The notes beneath the pieces are model-generated. The model made no database searches. It saw only the letters and a list, made by a program, of their open reading frames with translations, and was not told the origin of the DNA. A DNA stretch of 57,881 bases from Candidatus Eiseniibacteriota bacterium (lineage in GTDB: Bacteria > Eisenbacteria > RBG-16-71-46). Below are positions 36,294-48,900 of the stretch, in pieces. Location: the NCBI GenBank assembly GCA_025360715.1, contig JANYBS010000129.1, positions 1 through 57,881 on the forward strand. Reading direction: 5' to 3'. A program made the position numbers and the translations under genes. Each line of letters opens with the position of its first letter. Position 1 is the stretch's first letter.

Positions 36294-36950
36294 TCAGACC
36301 GCCACGCCCCCCCCGTCAGCGCGGGCGCCGGGCGTGGCCACCAACTCGCTCACCGTCACGCAGCGCCAGCCGCGCGATGCGGCCTGGGCGAGTATGCGCG
36401 CCGTCGCCTGCACCGATTGCCGGCGCGAGAAGTCGCCCAGGCCGCTCGCGTCGTGCATGACCGCGATCGAGCCCGGAGCGAGCCGCGCCATCACGCGTTC
36501 GAAGATACGGTCTTCGCCCGGCTGGTTGTAGTCCGCCGGATCCACATCGCCGCGCACGGCGATCAGCCCCAACTCGCGCTGCATGCGTACGGCTTGGGCC
36601 ACACGCAGCACGTCGAAGGGCGGCCGGTACCAGCGCGGCCGCGCACCCACGGACAGCGCCGCGTCGATGCCGCGCTGCGTGTCGCGCGCGAAGAATCCCC
36701 ACGGCAGCACGGGCGGCGGCAGGTGCCACTCGCCATGCACGCCATACTCGTGGCCGGCCGCGAGCGCTTGCGCCGCGATGGCGCGCTCGCGCCGCAGGTT
36801 GTGCGCGAGCGGAAAGAACGTGGCGCGCGCCCCATGCGCCGCGAGCGCGCGCAGCAGCAGCGGTGTCCACTTGCTGCTGGGGCCATCGTCGAACGTGAGC
36901 GCGTAGGCGCCGGTCACGCCATCAACTCGGTCGAGGAAATGCCCCGCCAT
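36294..36950 (-). CDS. Polysaccharide deacetylase (NodB homology domain)
   Basis: 218 residues, almost entirely a NodB domain and without a signal peptide. Motif 1 TFDDGP (Asp21, Asp22) supplies the catalytic base and a metal ligand. Motif 2 HGEWH supplies His72 and His76. Motif 3 is RPPFD, and the late histidine is in IAVMHD. The metal-dependent reaction removes N- or O-acetyl groups from peptidoglycan, chitin-like or exopolysaccharide substrates. It is the last gene of a four-gene overlapping unit; its ATG overlaps the upstream stop (TGATG). Confidence 0.88.
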   Translation of the reverse strand: MAGHFLDRVDGVTGAYALTFDDGPSSKWTPLLLRALAAHGARATFFPLAHNLRRERAIAAQALAAGHEYGVHGEWHLPPPVLPWGFFARDTQRGIDAALSVGARPRWYRPPFDVLRVAQAVRMQRELGLIAVRGDVDPADYNQPGEDRIFERVMARLAPGSIAVMHDASGLGDFSRRQSVQATARILAQAASRGWRCVTVSELVATPGARADGGGVAV

Positions 36951-37876
36951 CAGTACCGGTCCAAGTCCCTGGCGACCGAGAGCGCGCCGCTGTAACCACC
37001 CGCGCGCATGCCGCGGATCAAGTCTTCATCGCTCGCGCCCATACGCACGAAATGGTAGAGCACGAGTCGCTTGGGCGCCGCGCGTGCCGCAAGCGGCGCC
37101 AGTTCGGCGTCGCTCGTGTGGAAGGCGTGCATGTAGTGCACCCAGTCCTCGCCACCGGGCCGCTTCTCGGGCACCAGATGCGAGACCGCGTAAGCCTCGT
37201 GAATGAGCACGTCCACACCGCGCGCAGCCGCCATGAGCGCTGCGCTCGGCGCCGTGTCACCCGAGATCACGATACTCTTGCCCGGCGTGTCGATGCGATA
37301 GCCGAACGCCCATTTCCACGAACCGTGCGGAACCGCGATCGCCGCTATTCGCACGCCTGCAGAGTCGTACACGACACCGGCGCGGATCTCGCGCACATCC
37401 ACGCGCTGGCCGCCGAGCAGGCCGTGTTCGAGCCCGCGCGTGCGCACGCGGATGTCTTCCTGCCACGCGGCAAGGATGTGATCGCACATGGCGCGTGTGC
37501 CGGCGGGGCCATAGATGCGCAGGGGCGCCTTGCGGCCCATGACCCATGACGTGAGGATCAGGTCCGGCAAGCCCAGCGTGTGATCGCTGTGCAGGTGCGT
37601 GAGGAACACTGCGGTGATCGGCCCGTAGCGCGTCGGCAGTCCCGCGGCGTCCATCTGCCGCATCACGCCGGGTCCGGCATCGAACAAGAAGATACGGGGA
37701 CCCACGACGATCGCTGTCGCCGGGCCCTGCGCGCTCGCCAGCGGCACGGGCGTACCGGTGCCAAGCATGATCACCGTGGTGGACTCGGCAGGCGCGGGCG
37801 CGGCGGATGCAGCCCTTGCGAGCGTCGCTGCGCACGCGCACGCGCACCAAAGCGACGCGCGCTGGCGCTCAGTCAC
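36950..37876 (-). CDS. Exported metallo-beta-lactamase-fold (RNase Z-like) hydrolase
   Basis: 308 residues from GTG 37876. A signal-peptide-like N-terminus (ASLWCACACAATLARAASA) is followed by the RNase Z/arylsulfatase-type start MLGTGTPVPL and the metal motif FLTHLHSDHTLGLPD. Further ligands are in ISGDTAPS and LYHFVRMG, and the insert HAFHTSDAE is typical of the ELAC/arylsulfatase subgroup. The RNase Z exosite arm is absent and the protein is apparently exported, so a small-molecule ester, sulfate or phosphodiester hydrolase is more likely than tRNA processing. It overlaps the GNAT-DinB gene by 8 bases. Confidence 0.82.
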   Translation of the reverse strand: MTERQRASLWCACACAATLARAASAAPAPAESTTVIMLGTGTPVPLASAQGPATAIVVGPRIFLFDAGPGVMRQMDAAGLPTRYGPITAVFLTHLHSDHTLGLPDLILTSWVMGRKAPLRIYGPAGTRAMCDHILAAWQEDIRVRTRGLEHGLLGGQRVDVREIRAGVVYDSAGVRIAAIAVPHGSWKWAFGYRIDTPGKSIVISGDTAPSAALMAAARGVDVLIHEAYAVSHLVPEKRPGGEDWVHYMHAFHTSDAELAPLAARAAPKRLVLYHFVRMGASDEDLIRGMRAGGYSGALSVARDLDRY

Positions 37877-38948
37877 TCAGACCTTCGCTCGCTCGCACCC
37901 AGCGCGGCGGCTCGACGCCGCTCTGGCGCAGCAGTAGCTGCAGCTGCCCCACGTGATGCTGCACGTGGCGCGCGTTGTACAACAGCAACTCGCACTCGGT
38001 GAGCTTGGAGTCGAGGAATCCCGAAGCCGTACCGGCGAGCGCTTCGTCCATGGCGCCGATGCGGGCGCTCGCCTTGCGGCGGACATGCGACAGGTACACG
38101 CCGAGCTCGGATTTGGCGTAGACGCGCGGCGGCAGGAGGCCGTCGTGGTCGAACTCCTCGAATCCAAAGGGCTTCTGCGGCGCGAAACCCTCCGGCTGCG
38201 CCGACAAGTAGTAGTCCGCCCAGAAGAGCGTGTGAGAGGCCATGTCGCCGAAGGCACCGGCGTCCTCACGGCGCGCGTTCCAGAGCAGTTCGGGGCAGGC
38301 GGCGATGGCGCGCTCCAGCGATTCGAGCGCAGCGCCGAACTGCGTGCGCACTGCGCGCTTCCATGCCGCCTCGCGCGCAGTCTGCGGTGTGCCGAGCCAC
38401 GCATCGCGCAGGACCGCGTAGCGCCCCGAATCGCGGAACACGCCATCGCGCCGATACAACCGCGGGTGCAAGCCCTCGAAGACCATGCCGAGCTTCTGCA
38501 TGACGCGCGCCGAAGCGGGATTGCCCGTCATGTATGTGGCGTCGATGCGCTCCAAGCCAAGCGTACCGAACCCGAACTCGAGCACCGCGCGCGCCGCTTC
38601 GGTGGCATAGCCGCGCCCCCATTGCGGATGCGCGATCCAGTAGCCCAGCTCGGCGCGCGCATGCGCAGGAATCTGCACCAGCCCCACGGCGCCCAGCAGC
38701 GCGCCGCTCGCGGCATCGGTGACCGCGAACACCAGTTCGCTCGCGTTCATGATGCCCTGCGAGCGCGAGTGCTCCAGACCGCGGATCCAGGACTGCGCGG
38801 CACCGTCGGGATACGGATGCGGGATGTTGGCTGTCATCCGAGCGACTTCATGCACGCCGGCGAGCCGCTGGACGTGTGCCGCGTCGCTCAGGGCGAACGG
38901 CCGCAACACCAGGCGCGCTGTCTGCAGCAAGGGTTGGGCTTCTGCCAT
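37869..38948 (-). CDS. GNAT acetyltransferase fused to DinB-like domain
   Basis: 359 residues from ATG 38948, 2 bases after the kinase stop. Residues 1-185 are a RimJ/RimL-type GNAT domain (TARLVLRPF, then ELGYWIAHPQWGRGYATEA with the acetyl-CoA loop, and NPASARVMQKLGM). Residues about 195-359 form a DinB/YfiT-like four-helix metal-binding domain (MASHTLFWADYYLS at its first His, ARHVQHHVGQLQLLLRQ near the end). DinB proteins include thiol-S-transferases. The fusion is unusual, and which thiol or amine it acts on is unknown. Confidence 0.8.
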   Translation of the reverse strand: MAEAQPLLQTARLVLRPFALSDAAHVQRLAGVHEVARMTANIPHPYPDGAAQSWIRGLEHSRSQGIMNASELVFAVTDAASGALLGAVGLVQIPAHARAELGYWIAHPQWGRGYATEAARAVLEFGFGTLGLERIDATYMTGNPASARVMQKLGMVFEGLHPRLYRRDGVFRDSGRYAVLRDAWLGTPQTAREAAWKRAVRTQFGAALESLERAIAACPELLWNARREDAGAFGDMASHTLFWADYYLSAQPEGFAPQKPFGFEEFDHDGLLPPRVYAKSELGVYLSHVRRKASARIGAMDEALAGTASGFLDSKLTECELLLYNARHVQHHVGQLQLLLRQSGVEPPRWVRASEGLSD

Positions 38949-38950
38949 GC

Positions 38951-41911
<2,961 letters not shown>

Positions 41912-42092
41912 GGAATGGCCTCGGGGAATCGGGGGTGTCGACCAAAGGGGTCGCGAAGCTTCATTTTAGGGATACAAGCCGTGGTCTGTCCACGGGAGGC
42001 GCTGGGTGATTACGCTATGGCGCACAGGGGCCGAGCCGGGCATCATGCGCCATCGTTCGTGAGCCGTGCGCCTTGCCGCCCATGGAGCCCCG

Positions 42093-42947
42093 ATGCCCTC
42101 TGCAGGACCCTGGAAGACCCTCCTGCTCACGGCCACGGCCCTGCTGGCCTTCGCGGCGAACTCGGTGCTCTGCCGGCTCGCGCTGGGGACGCATAGCATC
42201 GATCCAGCGGCGTTCACGCTGATCCGCTTGGCCAGTGGTGCCGTGCTGCTGGCGATGTTGCATGTCCGGCGCTTCCCGTCGCTGCGGCTCACGAGCCAGG
42301 TGTGGCAGCCCGTTCTGCTCTTCACTTACGCGGTCGCGTTCTCGTTCGCTTACACCAGCCTGAGCGCAGGCACCGGAGCGCTGATCCTCTTCGGCGGCGT
42401 GCAGGTGACCATGGTGCTGCTGGCCTTGCGCAGCGGCGAGCGTTTCCGGCCGCTCGAGGGCGTGGGGCTTCTGCTCGCCATCGCTGGACTTGTCTACCTG
42501 GTGCTGCCCGGGGTCCATTCGCCCTCGCCCGTGGGCGCCGCACTCATGGCTGCAGCCGGCGCGGCGTGGGGCATTTACTCACTGCTCGGGCGCGGCTCCA
42601 AGGACCCCGGCGGCGACACCACGCGCAACTTCCTGCTCGCAGCGCCGCTCGCCGTCGTGGTGGCAGCGGTCGCGATTCGCTCGCTGCACATCACCGCGCA
42701 CGGCGCGCTGCTCGCCGCGGCCTCCGGCGCGCTCACGTCGGGGCTGGGCTACGTGGTCTGGTTCGCCGCGCTGCGCGGGCTAACGGCGCTGCGCGCCGCC
42801 ACGGTGCAACTGGCCGTGCCCGCCCTCGCCGCCACGGGCGGCGTGCTGTTCCTGGGCGAGCACCTCTCGGCCCGCATGCTTGTCGCGGGCGCGCTCATCC
42901 TGGGCGGCATCGGCCTGGCGATCGCCCAGCGCACACGCGCGCGCTGA
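42093..42947 (+). CDS. EamA/DMT-superfamily transporter
   Basis: 284 residues from ATG 42093, chosen because GGAG lies 5 bases upstream. Ten hydrophobic helices form two EamA repeats, with the typical FAANSVLCRLAL first helix and a second repeat beginning around AAAGAAWGIYSLLGRGSKD. Members export small metabolites such as amino acids; the substrate is not predictable. It is monocistronic, with the convergent gene ending 11 bases downstream. Confidence 0.85.
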   Translation: MPSAGPWKTLLLTATALLAFAANSVLCRLALGTHSIDPAAFTLIRLASGAVLLAMLHVRRFPSLRLTSQVWQPVLLFTYAVAFSFAYTSLSAGTGALILFGGVQVTMVLLALRSGERFRPLEGVGLLLAIAGLVYLVLPGVHSPSPVGAALMAAAGAAWGIYSLLGRGSKDPGGDTTRNFLLAAPLAVVVAAVAIRSLHITAHGALLAAASGALTSGLGYVVWFAALRGLTALRAATVQLAVPALAATGGVLFLGEHLSARMLVAGALILGGIGLAIAQRTRAR

Positions 42948-42958
42948 CGCGCACGGCG

Positions 42959-44302
42959 TCAGTCGGTGAGGAGGAGCTTGGTCACCGAGGTCCGTCCGCC
43001 CGCGAGCAGCCGGGCGAAGTAGAGGCCGCGCGGCAGTAAGCGCGTGTCGACACGCGCGGCGTGCGCGCCGGCCGGCTGCCATTCGTCCGTCACGACGGCA
43101 GCCTGACGGCCCTGCGCATCGAAGAGCCGCAGCGAGACCTCGCCCGCTTGCGCGAGCGTGTACGACAGCGTGGCAGCGATCCGGCAGGGATTCGGCGCGC
43201 TCGAGAGCCGCACTCCCTGGCCGGTGTCCTGGGGCACACCAAGCGTCGTCACCGGGACTCGGACGAGACCGCGATAGACCGTGTTCGTGGGCGCCGCGCA
43301 GATGAACGTCGCGCTGGGATTCGGTGTGCCGTCATCCGTGAAGGCATAGACCGCGTTGCTCGACGACTCGGTCGTGGTCACGTAGAGCCGAGGGAACGGG
43401 CCCGTGAAGTCACCCGTGAGCCCGCGGACGCCAGTCGTCAGGCCCAGGGTGAAGGTCGTCGCCAACGACCACTGCGTGCCATTGAAGTACCACACCTGCA
43501 GACCACCACCGCTCGCGAGCGAACGGTCGTCGGCGACGTAGCAGACCGTGCCCGAGGGATCGAAAACGAACTCGTACGGGCTCGCGCCGGTCACGGGAAA
43601 CCCGGTCAGCGAAGTGGCGGATTGCCCTGCGGTCTCGGGAACACCGGCACCGATCGTGAACACGTTGGTGAATCCCGCTGAGCCGGAGGATCCATAGAGC
43701 TGGCCATTGGCAATCGCCACGTTCCGGCAGTTCCCCGGCACCGCCATCACCTGGGTGCCGGGACCGTTGGCCCCGAACGCCGCGGTGTAGAGGCCTCCCG
43801 TCGAGCCCGATGACGTCCCCGCGAGCCACACCCGCGTGCCATCGACACTCGCGCACGCGCGGACATTGCCGCCGTTGAAGGCGCCGGTGAACTGGGTGGA
43901 GCTGTCGATGTGCCCATCGACGTCGATCCGAGCCGCGACTCGAGGGATGGCCGAGCTCGCCGAGGTGACGACGGAAGCTACGCCGGGCACCGCCGCGTAG
44001 CCGGCGAGCAACAGGAAGCGCTTGTCCGCCGAACGCGACAGACGGCCGTCCGAGGTCGCCGTTCCCGAGAGCGTGAGGGGTTCCTGCGAAAGACTCGCGG
44101 TGGTCGGAAGCGAGATCGTTCGCATGATCGTGCCATTGCTCGAGTGTTGCTCGACGAACACGGCCGTCGCGGCGCTGTTCAATACCGAGGTGCCGGTCCC
44201 GACTCGCAGCACCATGAAATCGGCTGCTGCAAAGGCCGAAGTCGCGGTCACGAGCAAGGCGAACGCGGCAAGGATCAGGGCTGGAAGGTGTGCGCGGTTC
44301 AT
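42959..44302 (-). CDS. Secreted beta-propeller-like protein with sorting-like C-terminal domain
   Basis: 447 residues; ATG 44302 has GGAG about 7 bases upstream and begins a signal peptide (1-26, ending AFAA). The central part consists of repeated strands with conserved aromatic and Gly positions suggestive of a beta-propeller (DGRLSRSADKRFLLLAGY, FDPSGTVCYVADD). The last ~80 residues (SSAPNPCRIAATLSYTL ... VSLRLFDAQGR ... RGLYFARL) are a FlgD-like/type IX sorting-like tail. This is the same export style as the proteins at the other end of the window. Ligand and function are unknown. Confidence 0.75.
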   Translation of the reverse strand: MNRAHLPALILAAFALLVTATSAFAAADFMVLRVGTGTSVLNSAATAVFVEQHSSNGTIMRTISLPTTASLSQEPLTLSGTATSDGRLSRSADKRFLLLAGYAAVPGVASVVTSASSAIPRVAARIDVDGHIDSSTQFTGAFNGGNVRACASVDGTRVWLAGTSSGSTGGLYTAAFGANGPGTQVMAVPGNCRNVAIANGQLYGSSGSAGFTNVFTIGAGVPETAGQSATSLTGFPVTGASPYEFVFDPSGTVCYVADDRSLASGGGLQVWYFNGTQWSLATTFTLGLTTGVRGLTGDFTGPFPRLYVTTTESSSNAVYAFTDDGTPNPSATFICAAPTNTVYRGLVRVPVTTLGVPQDTGQGVRLSSAPNPCRIAATLSYTLAQAGEVSLRLFDAQGRQAAVVTDEWQPAGAHAARVDTRLLPRGLYFARLLAGGRTSVTKLLLTD

Positions 44303-44474
44303 CTTGTCTCCATTTCGGCCAAGCTGCGAGTCCGGGTGGATGCCGATGAGAAAACGACAAACCAGCCAACTCGCACGGCCTTTCCGCACGACCGGCTGAC
44401 GTCGCATGGCCGGAATCGTGAGACCCGCCCTGCGCCCGCGGCGGGCGCGATTCGCGTCGCCGCTTGCATCCCCA

Positions 44475-44492
44475 AATGACTTTCAGTGATTC
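44475..44492 (+). repeat. Left terminal inverted repeat of the IS630-type element
   Basis: 18-bp end, perfectly complementary to 45607-45624. Confidence 0.9.
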
Positions 44493-44496
44493 AGCA

Positions 44497-45531
44497 TCAG
44501 GCGACGAGCAGCACCCGGCGTCGGGTGTCGAAGTGGTCGGCGAGGTAACCGTGTACGCGGTCCAGCAGTGCGTCGATCGTCCGCTGACGGTGATTGCGGG
44601 TGACATTGGCGTGCAAATCGAGCCAGATGCGCTCGATCCGGTTCTCGCTCGGGCAGTAGGGCGAAAGGAAGTGCAGCCGCAGCCGGCGCCCGAACTCGGC
44701 CAGCCACGCCTGGGTCAGCCGGCTCGTATGGAAGATGTAGTTGTCCAGGATCACGTGGATCGTCTCGGCGTCCTCGTAGGTCTCGAGCAGGGCCCGCAGC
44801 ATGTTCGGGAAGATCCAGCTCGCCTTGCGATCGCCCTCCACGTAGACGAGCCGGTCGTGCAGCGGCTCATAGGCGCCGGCGAGATAGCGCTTCTCGTTCT
44901 GGCCCGGCGTCATCACCAGCCGCTGCGTGCCCGGCAGCATCCAGTCGGGTCCGATCTTCGGGTTCAGGTGGATGTCGACCTCGTCGCTGTAGACCACCAC
45001 GTTCGCGTCGCTGGCCGAAGCGACGAGCCGCTTCAACGCCGCGATTCGCAACTGGCGGCGCGCTGCTCACCACGGGCACGAGACGACCGGCCGCGGCCGT
45101 CCCCAGCGGACACGCAGATCTCGCAGCAGCGTCCAGAGCGAGCCCAGCGAGAGCGCGACCCCGAGCACCATCTCGACCACCGCGCGCAGGATCTCGAGCG
45201 TCCAGGTCGGGCGCTTGAAGCCGTGATCCTCGGACGTGCCGGCCAGGATCTCGCGCACGCAGCCTCGGACATCGGCGTCGATCTTGGCTCACTCGTTTTC
45301 AACGCGAGCGGCCAACAGTGCCGCTTCTCCTTCCCGGCCGAACCGCGCTACGCTGCGCACGGCGGTCGAGGGAACACAGCCCAGCTAACCGGCAGCCGCG
45401 TTACAGCTCAGGCCTGCGGCCACCTTCAGGATAACCCGGCAGCGGATACGCTGATCCGGGCACTGGCTCCGACGATCGAGCTTCTGGATCCGCCGACGGG
45501 CGGGGCGTCGCAACTTCAACTTCGGCAACAT
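44497..45531 (-). pseudogene. IS630-type DDE transposase with three in-frame stop codons
   Basis: Reading from ATG 45531, one single frame of 345 codons covers a complete IS630 transposase. The N-terminal HTH part includes KLDRRSQCPDQRIRCRVILK. The middle has TSEDHGFKRPTWTLEILRA and the catalytic C-terminal part has VVVYSDEVDIH, ILDNYIFH and CPSENRIERIW (the D, D, E residues). The frame is interrupted by TAG at 45385-45387, TGA at 45289-45291 and TGA at 45067-45069, with no frameshift between them. The last 184 codons form an open frame. The protein is inactive unless stops are suppressed. Confidence 0.9.
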
Positions 45532-45606
45532 CGTGAGGCCTCCTTGTCTCTGGGTTCACTTCCGACACCCCCAGAGAAACAGGTGAGGCCTCACGTTTTC
45601 AATTCC

Positions 45607-45624
45607 GAATCACTGAAAGTCATT
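45607..45624 (-). repeat. Right terminal inverted repeat of the IS630-type element
   Basis: 18-bp end, perfectly complementary to 44475-44492. The sharp match suggests a fairly young insertion despite the broken transposase. Confidence 0.9.
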
Positions 45625-45922
45625 CAGCCTGCACTACTCATGAACAGCGAGCCGATGAGGTCAGTTGATGCTGCAAGATGAGGCTGCAAACGGTATCCGG
45701 CCGCGGGCCGCGGGCTCAAGACTGGTCCGGGCGAGCGCAATGCGGTTCCGGTGCGCCGACCGTAGTAGAAACGTCGTTAGGTTGGGACATCTGGCGCGAC
45801 AACCCTTCATAGAGGGAGCAACCGTGCCCGCAGGCGGTACGGCTTGTAACGGTTTGAGAAGTCCGGCGGCATCTCGCCCCGGACTCCCCAGCCGACACCC
45901 AATCTGCCCGGGGAGAATGCTC
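45625..45922. other. Intergenic region upstream of the large metalloprotease gene
   Basis: About 300 bases between the IS end and the next start. It contains the GGGGAG ribosome binding site of the next gene near 45911. I see no terminator or other gene. Confidence 0.5.
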
Positions 45923-48900
45923 ATGCCAGGCCGCAGCCCGCAGTGCCGCGCGACGCTCATCGCCATCGTCATGCTGCTCATCTTCCCGCTGCATGCCGCC
46001 CGGGCCTCGAATGCCGCACCGGCAGCCCTTCCCGACTCCTTGCTCGGCACCGAGGCCGCGGGTGAGGCCTGTGGCTCGGAGATCCTGCTGCAAGCCGCCC
46101 TCGCGCGCGATCCGGGCCTGGCAGCGCGCCGTGAAGTCTTCGAGAACATGCTTCGCGTTGCGCAGCAGAATGGCTTGGTGCCCGCGCCGAGACTGAGCGC
46201 GAAGAGCACGAATGCGACGATCTACACGATTCCCGTGGTCGTGCACATCATCCATAGCGGGGTCGGCGGCGACCCCGAGAACATCTCCGATGCGCAGGTG
46301 CTCAGCCAGATCGCCGCAGTCAACCGTGACCTGCAGAACACTTTGCTCTATCCGCCACCTGCCACGAACTGCCAGCTGCAGTTCTGCCTCGCGTCCAAGG
46401 ATCCCTCTGGCAATACCGTCACCGGCATCACCCGCAAGCTCGACCCGGTGAACTGCGTGATCCAGTTCGGCAACCTGGCGAGCGAGACTGCGACCAAGGC
46501 CATCGACTACTACCCGTCCAACAAGTACCTCAACGTCTGGGTCGTGAAGCAGATCGCCGGCGGCAGTGGTGGCATCGTGGGATTCGCACAGTTCCCCGGT
46601 ACCGTTGCAGCGCCCCTGGACGGCATCGTCATGGACTACCGCGTCATGGGCGCGAACAACACCGGCTACGGCACTTTCCCGGTGCTATTGCCCACCTACG
46701 ACCAGGGCAAAGTGTTCGCGCACGAAGTGGGTCACTACCTCGACATCCTCCACACGTTCCACGACGGCTGTACGCCGGGCGACCTTGTGGCTGACACACC
46801 GCCCGAGGCGCTGAACAACTGGAACTGCCCCACTACCACCCCCACGAGCTGTAGCAACAGCGGCGATCCGATCCACAACTTCATGGACTACACGAACGAC
46901 CCGTGCCGCTGGGAGTTCACGCCGGGGCAGCAATCGCGCATGTTCGCCGCGATCTCCGTCTATCGCGCGCAACTGGTCAGCCCGACGAATCTTGTGACCG
47001 TGGGCGCGTGCCCACCCTCGCTCTTCGCCGTCGCCACCGCCTCACCAAGCCAGACATGCGTGAACAGCCTGGTAAGCCTGTCGGCGCCCGCGTGCGGCGG
47101 CAGCTGTTCGTACGCCTGGTCCATGCCCGGCGGCACTCCACCCACATCCACGGGCCAGTTCACGAGCGTGACGTATGCCTCCCCCGGAGCTCACGTCGTG
47201 ACGCTCACGATGAGCAACGGCACGAATACGAGTATCGCTTCGACCACCGTCTATGTGTCCGCATGCACTCCGGTCACCGGCGCGTGCGCGAACTGGGTGT
47301 TCGGCAACCAGATCCGCCTCAACTTCGCGAGCGGCATGCCCGTCGCGGCCGGCGGCACCATGAATGCCGGCCCCGAGCCATCCAGCCAGATCTCGAGCAG
47401 TTCGGGCAGCCTGCTCTTCTACACCGACAACAAGACCATCTGGAATGCAAACAACGCGGTGATGGCGAACAGCGCCACGTTCACGACGCTGGCGGGCGGC
47501 AACAGTGCGCATACCGGAGCGCTCATCGTGCCAAGGCCTTCCACGCCAGGTCAGTACTTCCTGTTCTCGGTCAACGAGTGGGAGAAGCGCAACACGTCGG
47601 CGAACCTGAACCCGCTCAGCATCACGACGATCGACGCGACGCTCAACAGCGGTCTCGGCGGCGTGACTTCCACGTGCGTTCCGATCAACCTGCCCGTGGG
47701 TGTGACCACGGCGCCGCGCGGGCTGCTCGAGGGCGTGACGTTGATCCCGCATTGCAACGGCACGGACTGGTGGCTCATCACGTGCGGTGCAGACTCCACG
47801 AACACGTCCCGCGACTGGGAACGGTTCCTGTACGTGACGCTTATCACCCAGAGCGGCGCTGCTGCCACGAGCACCGCCTACCCGATCGGCTTCACTGGAG
47901 CAGGCGGCGGCGCCTCCGCCTGGGGCACGATCACCGCCTCCAAGGACGGCACGAAGTTCGCCGTCTGCCAGGGCGGGGCGAAGTCGATCCACATCTACAA
48001 ATTCGATCGCGCGTCCGGGGTGCCCACACTCGCGATCGACACCGGCGACATCGGCGCGAACCAGGACGTGGCGTTCAGCCCGAACGGCAATATCGTCTAC
48101 TACACGTTCCTTACGGGCGCCTACGACAGTTTTGCAAACGGTCTGTGGGGATTGCGGCAGCTGGACCTGACCACGCAGCAGGTGCGCATCCTGCGCGCCC
48201 CCGTGCAGATCACAGGAACGGGCGACGTGGCGCTGGGTCCCGACGACAAGGTGTATGCCTCGCGCGCGGGCTCCACGACGCTCGACTGCATCAACTTCCC
48301 CGACAACTTCAATCTCAACGACCAGAATGAGTGCGGCTTCAACTTGGGCGCGATCCCGCTGGGCTCGACCACCAACGCGGGCGGCGCGCTGCCGAATGTG
48401 TTGAGTATCTGCAGTTCCAGCCCTCCGCCGGCGGCCTTCACCTACAAGGTCACGAACTGCAAGACGGTCACATTCACCTCGCCGAACTGCGGACCCACGT
48501 GGAGCTGGGACTTTGGCGACAACAGCGCGCTGGGCAGCGGCCAGAGCGTCGTACACACGTACGCGACCAGCGGCACGTACCAAGTGAAGCTGACGACCTC
48601 GGGCGCCGTGCCGCCCACGCTCACGCTGCCCGTGACGCTGGCGAGTGCTACGGCGATCTCGATCACCGGGCCGTCCAGCACGTGCGGTGGGCCTTCGAAC
48701 TACAGCGTCGTGGGGCCCTCCAACTTCACGTACACGTGGACCATCACGGGTGGCTCCCCTGCGACTGCCACGGGCAACAACGTGTTCGTGAGCTGGGGGC
48801 TTTCCTCCGGCATCATCTCCGTGACCGGCACCGATCCCGCCACGGGCTGCACGTCGACCGCCGGCCTCGGACTCGAGGCCTGCTCGCAGTGCACTCCGCC

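Larger units (their letters stand above)
44475..45624 (-). mobile_element. IS630-family insertion sequence with perfect 18-bp terminal inverted repeats
   Basis: Ends AATGACTTTCAGTGATTC (44475-44492) and its exact complement (45607-45624) bound a 1150-bp element containing one transposase frame. Size, DDE transposase type and end structure match the IS630/Tc1-mariner group. The flanking TA duplication expected for the family is not obvious. Confidence 0.85.

Noticed and set aside
44464-45681. 405-residue open frame on + across the IS630 element
   Set aside because: It runs through both terminal repeats and antisense to the transposase, so it is not a gene.
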